Shown here: one piece after another, positions 24,259 to 36,385 of the stretch
Layout: every line of letters begins with the position of its first letter
Position numbering within the stretch: the stretch's first letter is position 1
Assembly (NCBI GenBank): GCA_903813345.2
Contig: CAIIXF020000001.1
Span: 47,693,885-47,757,884, forward strand
DNA from: Owenia fusiformis
Taxonomy: Eukaryota; Annelida; Polychaeta; Sabellida; Oweniidae
Length of the DNA: 64,000 nt
Direction of reading: 5' to 3'
Program-made: the position numbers and the translations under genes
Notes under the pieces: model-generated
What the model was told of the DNA's origin: nothing
The model's input: the letters and a program-made list of their open reading frames with translations, nothing else
The model's database searches: none

Positions 24259-25047
24259 TCATGAAAGCTCAAGGTGTTTGATAGTGTATGCAAGTTTCTC
24301 CATATTATTGTTATAGTTGGTGTCAGCAGCCAATATATCTGGATCCAAAGACTTTTGAAAGTAATACGTGTTGTCTGTGTTTATAGCAAATTCGGGATGG
24401 GTAAGGTATTGAACAGAGCGATAACCAAGATCTGGGTAATGTGAGGTTGTGCTCAATCTTTCCGTGAAATAGCTGTTCTTTGTTTGATCCTCAGCAGGGT
24501 GAACAGTACTTGTTGGTGATTCTACAGGTCCTGGAATGGTACTCCATTGTGAATCATGACTCCTCTCGTTATCATCGATATGTGTATGTCCTTTCGGGCT
24601 AGATCTAAGTCCAATTGCACGATGTTTGCCTACGGGGTCGTTCGTGTTGAATTCATTGTGAAGATTATGCTCTAAGTTACAATTCATATCTCTATTTCTT
24701 TCTAAGCAACATTGGCATGATCTTATACCAAAATTATTCCCGGAAACAGTTGGCCTAGTTTGATAAAGATAGTGTTCTATTAATCTGTCCAAATACGTGC
24801 CACTACCAGGGTCTTTGGCATTATTTCCAATAAAGACATCTTCGGGAGAATTCGCTGTTCTGATGTCGTCGTGATGGATTGTCGATGCTTCATCAAATTG
24901 AAACCGAACACGCTTTAATATTTTATTGTCTTCTTGTGTATGCCCACTGCTTTCTACTCGATTCGAATGGAGTGAAGAAAATCTATTATAGGGAAGATAA
25001 ACTTCTTCCATATTCCATTTTGACGAGATATATTCCCTTGTTGCCAT
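24259..25047 (-). CDS. Orphan protein of 262 aa, single exon
   Basis: This is the longest uninterrupted non-transposon frame in the central part of the window, starting in a good context (CAAGATGGC) and ending TGA. The protein is hydrophilic and rich in Asn, His, Ser, Thr and Asp. It has no signal peptide, no membrane segment and no repeat. The central part has a short Cys cluster (CQCC, then C eight residues on, then MNCN). I recognise no family. Length and composition differ from random AT-rich frames nearby, and an AATAAA follows at a normal distance. It shares the minus strand with the secreted-protein genes on one side and the sulfotransferase on the other. It may be a lineage-restricted, probably intrinsically disordered protein; a larger spliced gene is also possible. 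Confidence 0.55.
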   Translation of the reverse strand: MATREYISSKWNMEEVYLPYNRFSSLHSNRVESSGHTQEDNKILKRVRFQFDEASTIHHDDIRTANSPEDVFIGNNAKDPGSGTYLDRLIEHYLYQTRPTVSGNNFGIRSCQCCLERNRDMNCNLEHNLHNEFNTNDPVGKHRAIGLRSSPKGHTHIDDNERSHDSQWSTIPGPVESPTSTVHPAEDQTKNSYFTERLSTTSHYPDLGYRSVQYLTHPEFAINTDNTYYFQKSLDPDILAADTNYNNNMEKLAYTIKHLELS

Positions 25048-26439
25048 CTTGAAAATATAAATACTTCTTAGATTTTGTATATCAAAAAGCTAACATTGAC
25101 CTTGACGTTGCATACGTCGTATATAATATACTTATAGTGAGATTGTCAAAGTTTAAGTTAAGTTAGGTGTGTTTAACGTGAAAATAAAACTTCATAAATA
25201 ATCTGGATAATCCTGTGAGATTAACAGATCTAGACGAGTTCAGATCCATAATGAAAGTTTCGAAGTATGAACATTGAACATGGTGATAAAGATGATACTT
25301 CTAGTTTATTGAACTGGCATTTGGACACTCATCCCTTTTTGTTGCGTCAACCATTCAACCATTGAAGGCTTCTATTGCTTCATCAAGCTTAGTATCTGAA
25401 GATGGAACGTAGTGATTGACCATGGGACCCTACGATCTTAATCAAATGTTTATGCATTTGATAAATCTCGTTTTGGTGCAATTTAGCAGGAATCTAGTAT
25501 ATTTTCTGTTGGATAGCATTTCGAATCTTCATGAATAAAACTGTCCTCATTGCAGGGTTCCTGTTTCACTAAAGGTGAACATAGGTGCTTAAAAAGATTT
25601 TGGATTTTGAATCAATTGGTCATTACAATACAACACTGAATACAACGGTATTTGATACTTTGATACAGTGTAATCAAGAGATTTAAAACAACGTTACATA
25701 AGTGGAGAAATTAAATGTTTAATTCCGGTTCAACCCTGACCCCAAGTGACTTGTTATAAAAAGCACTCTAAATAATAACCTTTACATCATATGGGATATT
25801 AAAGGGCTGGATGATGCCGTCGTTATCATATGTAGATAGATATTAATGAATAACCTTTGTTCCCAATTCAATTCATAATTCAAAGTTCAGTCGACATTTT
25901 ATGTATTAATGTACATGGCAATTGCTATCTTGAATGAAATGAATGAAATTGCAATCTTTGCAATTCCATTGGATAACATGTTGAAGACAGATAGAAAGGA
26001 TTGGAAGAACACAATACGAACTGCTATAACAATAATTATGTTTTATTCTGATGTAAACAGTCTCTGTCGAAATGTAATAAATATAAAAAAAACAATCTAC
26101 CCTTATCAAAGATATATTTCTGTCTAGAATCGATCATCTAATAAAGCCATAAATGAGTATATATTTTTATTCTTTACTGTGAAGCATCTATAGATATCAT
26201 CATAACATGAGTAAAATATAACAATAAAGAGTGTTCGCAAACTGACTTTACTTTATACTTATAACTTAGATTATCGAAATATAAAAGAACGATTTTTCTT
26301 ATGCTTGTATCACGCGTGTGTATCAATGTATATATCTTAGGATTGAGTGAAATCTCTATTTTACATCGACAGTCTTTATAAAACAGTGTATAAGATACAA
26401 ATGAGCTTGTGAACATCTCGTAAAAGATAAATGGCTATA
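25048..26439. other. Intergenic, no gene recognised
   Basis: AT-rich, short frames only. The part near 25050-25150 is the 5' flank of the orphan ORF. No transposon ends seen. Confidence 0.4.
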
Positions 26440-27090
26440 TGGCTGGCCACCTTGACCAATGTATACTTTTAACGCCATGAAATCTACTTTTAACGCCGTA
26501 AAATTTACTTTTAACCCCGTCAAATAGATTTTATATGATGTTAAGAATTACTTTTACGTCGTCAAAAACTATTTTGTTAATCACTTTTAACGGCGTCAAA
26601 AATCATTTTGAACAGCTTCAAAACTCATTTGGAACGGCGCCATATTGATTTTATACACCCTTTAAAAACATTTTGAAAGCCGTTAAAACGATTTTTACGG
26701 CGTAATGACTATTCTATATGGCGTCAGGAATGATTTCGCACAATCAAACTACTGGCATTTCAAAATGATTGTAACGCTGGTTTTGATTGGCTGCCAACTA
26801 AAACGTAATTTAAGTGTCCCACATGCAGTTCTCTTAATCGGTTTCGACCAGGTTTCGATCCCGTTCAAAATCATTTTTAACGCCGGTCGAAATCGTTTTA
26901 ACGCCGTTCAAAGTCATTATTGACGTCGTTCAAATCATTTTTGACGCTGTATGAAATCGTTTTTGACGCCAAATGAAATCGTTTTTGACGCAGTTCAAAA
27001 CCAGTTTCGTTGCCGTAAAATCGTACTTGACGCCAAGTAGATTTTACGGCGTTAAAAGTATGACGATACATTGGTCCAGGAGGCCAGGCA
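26440..27090. mobile_element. TIR element filled with about 26-bp minisatellite units
   Basis: Left end TGGCTGGCCACCTTGACCAATGTAT is matched at the right by TGCCTGGCCTCCTGGACCAATGTAT read in reverse (22 of 25 positions). Nearly all the interior is degenerate repeats of a core like TTTTTAACGCCGTTCAAAAT. No ORF. Target duplication not clear. It lies just 3' of the sulfotransferase gene. Confidence 0.75.
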
Positions 27091-27293
27091 AATTGTTACG
27101 TCACCTAAAAGTAACATTACAATATAAATAGGCTGTCGTTCCAATATGAAACATAAACAGCAACGACTTCGCTTTCTCCAATTGCGAGGAATGTTTTGTC
27201 TATTAATACAATTTACGTCCATCTAATTTAACGATACTTAAGAAGTAACCCTAGCTGTGCATACTTCTGACGACTACGCGTTCTTCATATTCT

Positions 27294-29704
27294 TCATATT
27301 CTAAGCGTACATGGAGTCGTACGTTTGGCATAAAGTCTATTATAAATTAACATGCAGCGATCTATACAATTGATGACATCATCGGGAAGTTCGCTTGGTT
27401 CGGGGGAACGTCCACCAGTACCACTAGAGCGAAATGAGGTCGAGGTAAGCGCCCCCTCAAACCATGGCATCCATTCGTCAAATACAGACATATCAAGGGG
27501 ACTATCGCGCCAGTCGATCATCTTTGGGTCGTAGTATAGTCCCGTTTTCTTACAATATGTCTTCAAAACGTCATCTATTTATGAAACCAAACATACACTT
27601 TTACATAATATTTAATTAAAACTTCAAAAAACTACTTTTGTGATGATTTGAGGGTTAAAGTCATTTATTACTTCAAAATGTATTACGTGTCAAGAGTACC
27701 ATTGTATATAAAATGTCCTAGATATTTACGATATATGATCATCTTATGTATAAATTGTGATATGATATATTAGATAGTAGTTGCAATGAATCACTGCAAA
27801 GCACAATTCATACGTTCGAATAGCCTACGCCAATCAACAATGGCTGATAGAAATTTACCTGGATATTTGATAAGGTCATCTGCATCAACAACAATAGCAT
27901 CTTGGCCCAACTGTTTAGTGACTAGGTTGTAAAGTTCCTCTAGCTCTTTGAAACCTGCTTCCGCTGCATCAAAATGGTCCCATCCTGAAATCATATCCAA
28001 AAATGCAAATTGGCGACATTTCATCCCATCTAGCTGAGGAATGCCATCCGCTTGGAGACGGACTGGATGAGGTTGTGAACCGAAACGGTTTAAAGTGAAC
28101 ACGTGAAATGTAAAGTATGCAGAAAAAATGAGAAAGGTGCAACACTGAACTTTTCCAAACAAGCTATTTCTTTTGTTTCAAAGGAAAAGGAAAAGTACAA
28201 TCCGCAGTTTTTCTATTTTTCCACTTTTTAGGAAACAAATCAAAAATCGAAAACTCGTGTGTTTCAGGTGTTAATATTACTGTCGTTTCTGAAAAAGTTA
28301 AAACGATCGTCTATAACCTTTCCCATATTATTCTTTCTCTCTTTATTCTTTTCATATTTTTCAGAGAGCTAAAATTCCTATTTTCTAATATGATTGGTGC
28401 TTCTTTTCTTATTACCATGGTGAGCTTGATCACAAATGATAGGTGGAACCAAAAAATTGAGACAACGTCAAACTAAAAGACCAAAATATTGATGGAAAAA
28501 ACTTCTAAAAAGTATTTTCGGCCATATTGGGAACTTTACCTTCACTTTACCTTAATGAATATTTTCAAACAATGATTTGTTGATTTGAATACTCAATTTT
28601 ATTTTTCAATCAAAACAACAAACAATGAGAACAATTGACCTGTTATATATGAATGTATACATCTATACTGTACAATACCTGTAACTTCTTTTTTGGTCGA
28701 TAACTTGTACAAAGACGCGATTGCACGTCTTGGGTCCCTGATAAGGAAGGTGTGCATGAATCCTTCTGGGAGTAAAGCGGGAGTGTCTAATTTACCAGCC
28801 AGATAGTAAGCCATGTCCTTTATGAACACTGAATCACAATCTAAAATAAATGAATTAGTCAAATGGATGCCCATCCTTTTCTTTAACATTGCCTTATAAT
28901 TTGATAAAAAATAAAATTAAAATAGTACATGTACCATGTTCATGGGGAGGACACATCGTCAAAATGGCAATAATTATTCTGTATGAATATTCGGTAATTT
29001 TTACCTTTGAAATCTTGTTCACAATACTTTTTAATGTCCATGAAAGTGGAGTTGGTCTCAACAGGAGAGTCGCCATATCGTTTACTGAGGCGTTCCGATC
29101 CGTAGTAGTACGCCTTTGCAAATGGTTCCAGTATCACCTATACAATTACAGAAAGATGTCATCAATGGGGTCTTCAATAACAACAGATTGCATGTGCATG
29201 CATCGGAAAAAATTAGCCTACTCAATAAAGCAGGTGGTTTGATATAACAAACAGGTTTCAAACAGTACAATAACGGCAAGCAACATTTCTAATTCTAGCC
29301 TTTTAGAGATTGTTCGAATTCCTTGTGTAACTGGTACCGGAATATTTTCTTTATGATCATCAAACCCTTATATTTTGTGTTGTTTATACCATATATTTCA
29401 AATTGCAAAAACATGAACCTTGATGACCCGTGACACAAATTCAAAACATTTTTGGGGTCACCACGAGAACCTAATGTGGCGTTTACGGATAGATTCTTAC
29501 ACACTATTTCAGAATAATTTGCGTTCGTTTATCTAACAGTTTTTGGTTGCACCTCCATACAGAATGTAATGTTGAATCGCATAGTATATTCACCTTTGAT
29601 CTCCCGTTGGCCATTATAGCCCTGAAGAAGGCAGTCGAGATACTCCTAGGCACTGCCCATAGGATAACCTTGCTTATGCCCCCTTGGGTACACTCGCCAG
29701 ACAT
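27294..29704 (-). CDS. Sulfotransferase-family P-loop protein, 5 exons, 270 aa
   Basis: Exons, in transcript order: 29704-29594, 29137-29005, 28840-28679, 27984-27859, 27574-27294. All sites are GT/AG and phases (0, 1, 1, 1) agree. The N-terminus has VILWAVPRSISTAFFR (about residues 13-28), a P-loop-like 5'-phosphosulfate-binding loop with RSxST in place of the cytosolic KSGTTW form. Residues 113-127 hold FLIRDPRRAIASLYK, with Arg116 and Ser124 in the 3'-phosphate-binding pattern RxxxxxxxS. These two motifs bind PAPS in sulfotransferases. No signal peptide or membrane anchor is visible, so a soluble cytosolic protein is likely. The length is typical of small sulfotransferases. The family includes uncharacterised proteins of marine invertebrates, fungi and bacteria; the acceptor substrate is unknown. 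The start is the first ATG in frame (29704). A catalytic His/Lys assignment was not possible. Confidence 0.88.
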
Positions 29705-29719
29705 ATTCAAAGTCGGTTA

Positions 29720-32700
29720 TGTAGTACTAGTTATTAAAGCAGTTGGTCCGGCTGGTTTATTTGCGCAGAGGACAGCAGACAAGGCACTGGAATAATTCAA
29801 AATAAAAAGTAATTAATTTACTGCCGTTAGTAGATCTAGATGAACTGAGAGTGGATAAAAATTAGAGAAATGAAGCTCAATGAAGCATTTGTAATCGTAA
29901 CGGATGAGATAGTTAGATTTTTAGACAGCCAAGCATTACAATGTGCAGAGGTATAATGCATGATGTTCAATGATGGCTTGGATCTGGGAAGTTAACTGAA
30001 TAACTATCATTCAAGCTCCCATTTAGCTAGACTCAATTTCATGCAGTATGAGCACTGGTCCCATTAAAACATGGGCAAGTGAAACACTAATAGAATTTTC
30101 TAGACGATATCACTCATATATTTCATTTCTGCTCTATAAGTAGCTTATTTAATTACGTATTCATTCGATTTGAAAACGTTTATGTCATGTTCGAAAAGTG
30201 ATCAATGTGTACCGCTAATTGCAAGGATGTCGGTTGGTTCTGGTAAATGTCTCTTAGTATAATATCGATAAAAATGCGCTCTGATTTCACCATCATCGAA
30301 GATACCTTGCTCCTCTATAACGACCACCAACTCGAGTGCCTCACACTCAATCTTGGTAAAGTCACTCTATCATGTTTGCTTGACTCGTAATAGACAAGAT
30401 AACGTAAAAAAGTTAATTAATGTTAACTTGTATATTAACTCCATGTCAAGTTAAGTTACATGAACAGTTCCAACGTGTCAATTATCAACCGACCGTGGCA
30501 TATATAGCAATGAGGAGGAGAGGTTGCTTCAGCCATAATTGACTTCCATTCTATGTCATTATTTGACTAACTTTCTATTGAAGCTTTGATGATATCAAAA
30601 TGGATTGACTATAGTTGGCACTAAGTGCAACTTAGTGCTCTCGAGCTTTAATAAAGTACTTTCCATTCTTCAATTCAAATAGATACGTTGATTTGAATAG
30701 ATGTTAAAACCGTACATATTATTGACAGGGAGAGTTTGATGGCCTCTGGCGCAGGAAGTTTCTAAAAACTAGCTTTCCAAAACCCTTCCTGCTTGCGTGT
30801 CTTCCTGGTTGACTTACCCAATTTAGAGAGGAAAGCAAGTTATCTTTGATACATCGCATCTTGTTTGAGTCAATTAATAAACGGCCATGACAATCAATAA
30901 GTCCCATTAGCTTGCAACACAATGCGGAATCTAAGTACAATGTAAAATCAACATAAATCTCATTATCTTTTAGCAATTTCTTTATATATTTGAGTATGAT
31001 AAAACGGGTGTATTGGAAAGGGTGAAGCCATAGAGTTATTTATTTTGTCGCCTCTTCATTTTATTACTATTCATGTTATGGTATTTTGGGGTTTTCTTGC
31101 AAACATATTACGCGATTGAATGAAGACGCAGAATATTCATGATTCAAAAGTTCCTAGTATTTTCTAGCTTACAATTCAAATATTTACCACAATGAACATA
31201 GGCGTAGTCAACAAAAAACAAGCAAGACAACTGGTTCAATAACATTTTTACAACAACTTTTTAGTTTGAAACTGTTAAAAATGATGACACCTATTCGTAT
31301 ACAGGTATCATCCTCTTTGACTAACGTTTTCCAAGCCTATTCTTTGAATTTCTCTTCCTTGTTTTTGATTTTGCTGTAGTACTCTGAACAATGGCAACGT
31401 CCTCTGCCGATTCTGATGATCTATCGAGCAAATGGTTACCTTAGAGGTAATGTTTGATTGATATTCTAATTGAATAATGACAGGTGGTACATGGTAATTG
31501 AGAATAATTGATGTACATGATTACTTCGCCAGGTAATTCTTAAAACGCCAGGTAGTAGTATAAATATGTGTATATTCTATTAATGAATGACATAATTGAG
31601 AATAATTGACGTATTCACGTGTAACATATGTATGATTGACGTATTTATTTATTTAAGAATATGTTTATTTCATAATATACGCTAATGACAGTATGATTTA
31701 TTTAAATTCTTTAATATAGCTTAGTACCTTTAAATTGTATATTCCATATACAAATGGTGGAATATGACGTATTTATTTTTTATTAATGATAGTTTTTAAA
31801 TATTTCATCAATATTCCAAAATATGTTCTGTTATTTCTTGAAAGCATAATTTAAAAATTTGTCAGTTCCAAATATATCGTTTAACCCTATAGGTATAATA
31901 CGAAGTCCAGTCACTTAAAATGTTTGGAATGTTAAAGCTAAAAAGACACCCAAGTTCATCCGGTTCTATTTATATTGCCCCTGTGCAAAAACAATACCCC
32001 TGATATTCATAGGAATAATACGGGGATCAATTATTCGACTACAACTCGAGGTGAATTAATTCGCAGCTAGATTGGGATCAGTTAGGTTCTTAGTCTCTTG
32101 AATTGCTTACTTTATTGCTACTCATTAACTTATGAATTATTCCACTACCGCACGGATACATCCTCGTAGAGGAAAGTGTTCATTAACTTTTACACATGCA
32201 GTACGTCATCTTGTAAGCAACTTAATGAGTTAATATCCAAATCTAAAACCACCCTTCTTATTGGTCAATCCAAGGTGTATATAGGTAGACAAGCTACTTT
32301 TATACTACTTAAGTTTATAATATACTTTTCCAATTGCCGGTGAAAAATAAAATTTAAAAAATGATTTAGCATAAGGCTTAGCGACCGATATTACTATATT
32401 GCTAAGGAATTTCGCATAAAAATCTTCAAATGTGTCTATATGCCATTTCCGATCGAGCATGTTGTATTGTGTAATAATTTCAAAAAATAGCTTGTATTTT
32501 CTTAATGAAGTTAATCAATAACTGCCTTCGGAATATAAAAGATACCACCAGATGCACAGTAACAGAAATGAATTAGGATCATAAAGTTTTGGGAGTTGGT
32601 GTTGATCCTTATGTTTTTATGGACATTTTTCATCAAAATAATGTATGGTACTTATAACACAATATGTATTATTTTGATTTATAGGGTGTTGCAGATGGAG

Positions 32701-33627
32701 TGAAAAATATGAAAAATAATTCTTTTATAAAATGAATGCGCATGCGCTAACGGGGAGTGAACGTGGGAGACGTGGCGATAACGAAAATATAAATACGAAG
32801 ATAGGAAGAATGGTTTATTGCAGCCAAAGTGACACTGTGATTATTGTTCAGCACGATGTAATAAGCCAATGCAGTTATAATGCTCACAAACAAAGCTTCT
32901 GAGCATCCCTAAATCAATTATTCACCTTACAGAGCAGCAAAATGTACAACTGAATTAGGCCAAATTAAAGACGTGATATCACAATATATATAGATATGCG
33001 TACTCGTCCCAAAGCTATTGAATCCGCTAATCCGTCGATTGACTTGTAAATAAACATTGCTTTGATTCCGCCGAAGATACAGGTATAAAATCGGATCATG
33101 TTAAAACACCCCTCTGGGAAATTACTGTGTAATTAAAAAATAAAATAAAAATCATGATTCGAGTAGTGGATTACTGTTGCATTGGAAAAACAGTGATGGC
33201 CTGAGATCCATGAAACATATCTCCACCCTTGGCAATTGCGTCAATGCTATTCTAAAACAGCTAGCCTCTTGGCCTCAATTACGGTCCAGGGGGATCAGTT
33301 TCTCGATCTTGCCAAATGAAATGGAACATTTTGACACAAATGTGGTGTTTCTATTTTACCAGAGCGTGTTAGTAATTACTCGAATCCGAGGTAATTTGTT
33401 GATCCACTATACGAAGGGACGTATGTTGGTTTCAAAATAGCTACATGTAGATAGAGGCAGGTGGTATTATGGATATTACAAAATGTAAAAAAGGTTAAAC
33501 AGATCATGCGGGAAGTTGAAATCTTGGTGGACTTTGTCCAAAATATTAATGTATAATGGTGTTCCATCTGCGCGCTTCTAATTTGATTCATCGAAAAAAA
33601 TAGTTAGAAATGATCAAATTGATAAGC
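29720..33627. other. Large intergenic region, no gene recognised
   Basis: The part near 29720 is the sulfotransferase 5' flank. A minus-strand frame at 30719-30976 (85 aa, Cys-containing, no domain) is not supported by splice or family evidence. The rest is AT-rich without clear transposon ends. Confidence 0.4.
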
Positions 33628-34057
33628 GAACTCCTATGCAGTGTCTCGGTATAGACACTGCGGCGGGCAGATTATGGAATCCCCAAAATTTGGGGAAGAT
33701 AGTCCCCCTTTTTGTCACAGATGTACTTGTTTTTCACACAACTTATAAAATATATGTTCTTTTATGTTCACCAATAATTATTTTGTCAAAATATTCCAAA
33801 ATCAATGCAATATAAGAGGAAATCTCCGCGGAAGGAATTCTGAGTAAAAGTTGTGTTGATAAAAGTTTACCGCACGTGTTGTTTATTAGTTAATACGCGC
33901 AATTCAACCAATGAAATTGTCTAAATTTTACAATCACGCGACCTGAGCATGGGGCTAGAACCAATCACGTCAGTTGTTTATTACGATGTTACCATGCTTA
34001 CGGTGAGATACCTGCCCGCCGCAGTGATAATATCACTGCACGGGAGTTCGATTGATA
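33628..34057. mobile_element. MITE of about 430 bp whose terminal repeats are themselves hairpins
   Basis: The left end (GAACTCC.ATGCAGTG...CACTGCGGCGGGCAG) matches the inverse of the right end (CTGCCCGCCGCAGTG...CACTGCACGGGAGTTC). Within the left end, GCAGTGTCT pairs with AGACACTGC; within the right end, GCAGTGAT pairs with ATCACTGC. The interior is AT-rich and non-coding. Confidence 0.7.
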
Positions 34058-34629
34058 AGCGCAGGAACGAGGTTTAGAAAAAATATCATTTTAATTAAAA
34101 TTAAGTTTTTGTTTAGTTCTAGAACCCAATGGTTCAGATGTATTAACATCGTAGGTTCCTACGCTCAATCACTACGTTCTAGGATAGGTCCGAAGCTTGA
34201 TGAAGCAAGATGATGTAATATAAGAAAACATGATGAATAAATTTTTAACTAAAATGGTTCATCATAAGGGATTGGAATATTTGGAAGATTATAACCGATC
34301 TAGAATAGTTAGATTTGAAACTTTCCAGACACCATATATAATAGTAGATTCTCATTATGTCACCCATTTTGAAATGCCGTATGCATAAAGATGAAATTAA
34401 ATGGCTGATACTTTATTCGGTGGGGTAAAGTATTATGTCACATAGTGTATAGATACTACTATTTTGAAATAATGTGTAGTGGTTACACAAACGTCGTAAC
34501 AAAACAATCCGAAACTACGATAACATCTTTCTGTTTCACCAAAAACATTCTGATACTTATAAATTTCTGTTTCTCCAAAAACATGCTGTGATATTATAAG
34601 AAATATTTGGTGATTTGAGCTCATCTGAT

Positions 34630-34720
34630 GTACCCTTTGCATTCGTTCGACTTCACTTTTTAATAGAGAGCTTCGTCTTCACGAGGGTAGTTTATAACTA
34701 GACTCTGAGCGCAGGGTACA
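34630..34720 (+). repeat. Short dispersed repeat, TACCCT-ended family (copy 2, best preserved)
   Basis: Starts TGTACCCTTTGCATTCG and ends GCGCAGGGTAC, with ATCTGA flanking on both sides as a possible 6-bp target duplication. Contains CTTCACTTTTTAATAGAGAG and TTTATAACTAGACTCTGAGC. Used as the reference copy for the family. Confidence 0.7.
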
Positions 34721-35531
34721 TCTGAAGGGAAGAGCTGCAACTGTCATACTTAGATGAAATATATAAGGTCTCTCTCGTGGTTCACAGAATTAAACCAATA
34801 ATATCATGGCATCTCATGGCTCAGAAGATATCAGATGTCATGGTTTTTCATGAGGGTTACAATTACAAAACGACATATTTATAATTTATTTGAATCCATC
34901 TCTTTTTGATGAGTGTGGCTGACACTGACAGATAGAATGGCCTATTGATGCAATCATAACAGATAATTGCATGCATATGCACACTTCCGGATTTATATCA
35001 CAAACGGATTTCACTGATAAGAATGTAAAACACAAATGTCATACCCGTCCTTTATATAAGAAATTCCTCCGCATGTTTTCAAAAGGATACACCGCGTTTC
35101 TAGCACAATGTTTTTGAATTTGAATCGAAGTGACGATTTTAACAATGATTTTTAAGAGCGCTTGGAACATAATCAATAAAGATACCGAAATCTGGACTGA
35201 CCCAATATTTTACTCATTCATTCGTTGTAAACGATGAGTCAACGAACTATGGGTGAACGCCCATTTTGTCCGTATCCGTAAACCGGAAGTCCATTTATAG
35301 AGTGTCTGTTATTTTGTTCTCGTATTCTATATATGTATGTGCGGTAATTGAATATTGACATGTTTGGTATTGTACCGTCCTTTTAACACCTATTGTCGTT
35401 CCATTTATAATGGCTTGGTCGATTTGTGAGATATGTTTGGCGCATAAAACAATCGATACTTAAACTTTTAAACAAGCTCTTTTATGAAGACTACTATACC
35501 ATGAGTCGCTGTACTATCATTAATGCTTACT

Positions 35532-36380
35532 CACCCTATGCAGACAGAGCCTGTGGGAAATATTGGGTGCGGCGCAAATGAGCGGAGGGTGCGGAGCTAA
35601 CGGTCATTTTTGAATTTAAAATTGGGATATTTCTGAAACTAAGCCGTTTTGGGACTTCAAATATACCAAGATATGTGTATTTGACACCAAATATCAATAA
35701 AATTGTGAAAATAGTGGTGCAATTCATTTTATAGCGACGCAGTATGCCTTAAACATTTCCCAGACCTATATATTTTGAGACTATCCTTTTAATACTGCGT
35801 CCCCAGGATTCATAAAAAATGGTGTTCAAGATACACTACCCATGCAAATTATTTTTGCATCTTGGAAGCCAGGCAGTATCTGTGTGATTTTATAAAAATT
35901 CGGAAATGTTCTTCAGATATGAGCCCCTCTAAATATTGGGTGCGGAGCTACGTTTATGGAGCTGCTCCGCACCCAATATTTAGAGGGGCTCATATCTGAA
36001 GAACATTTCCGAATTTTTATAAAATCACACAGATACTGCCTGGCTTCCAAGATGCAAAAATAGTTTGTATAGATAGTGCACCTTGAACACCATTTTTTAT
36101 GAATGCTGGGGACTCAGTATTAAAAGGATAATTTCAAAATATATAGGTCTGGGAAAGGTTTAAGGCACACTGCGTCGCTATAGAATGAATTGCGCTACTA
36201 TTTTCACAATTGTATTGATATTTGGTGTCAAATACACATATCTTGGTATATTTGAAGTCCCAAAACGGCTTAGTTTCAGAAATATCCCAAATTTAAATTC
36301 AAAAATAACCGTTAGCTCCGCACCCTCCGCTCATTTGATCCGCACCCAATATTTCCCACAGGCTCTGTCTGCATAGGGTG
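35532..36380. mobile_element. 849-bp near-perfect palindromic (foldback) element with TTACT target duplication
   Basis: The two arms of about 418 bp are inverse copies at about 95% identity by eye around a 12-bp centre (TACGTTTATGGA, about 35950-35961). The ends are CACCCTATGCAGAC and GTCTGCATAGGGTG. TTACT is directly repeated outside both ends (35527-35531, 36381-36385), so this is a transposed unit. No transposase frame; the two 63-codon frames in the arms mirror one another and have no family features. TIRs beginning CAC and a 5-bp duplication occur in Transib/ProtoRAG elements, but the remaining end sequence does not clearly fit. Confidence 0.88.
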
Positions 36381-36385
36381 TTACT

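Noticed and set aside
30719-30976. 85-codon minus-strand frame
   Set aside because: No domain, signal peptide, splice context or related sequence in the window; compatible with chance.
35536-35727. Mirror-image 63-codon frames in 35.5-36.4 kb
   Set aside because: They are the two arms of the palindromic element and carry no family motif.
35532-36380. Firm assignment of the palindrome to Transib or ProtoRAG
   Set aside because: Only the CAC start and the 5-bp target duplication fit; the rest of the end sequence does not clearly match.
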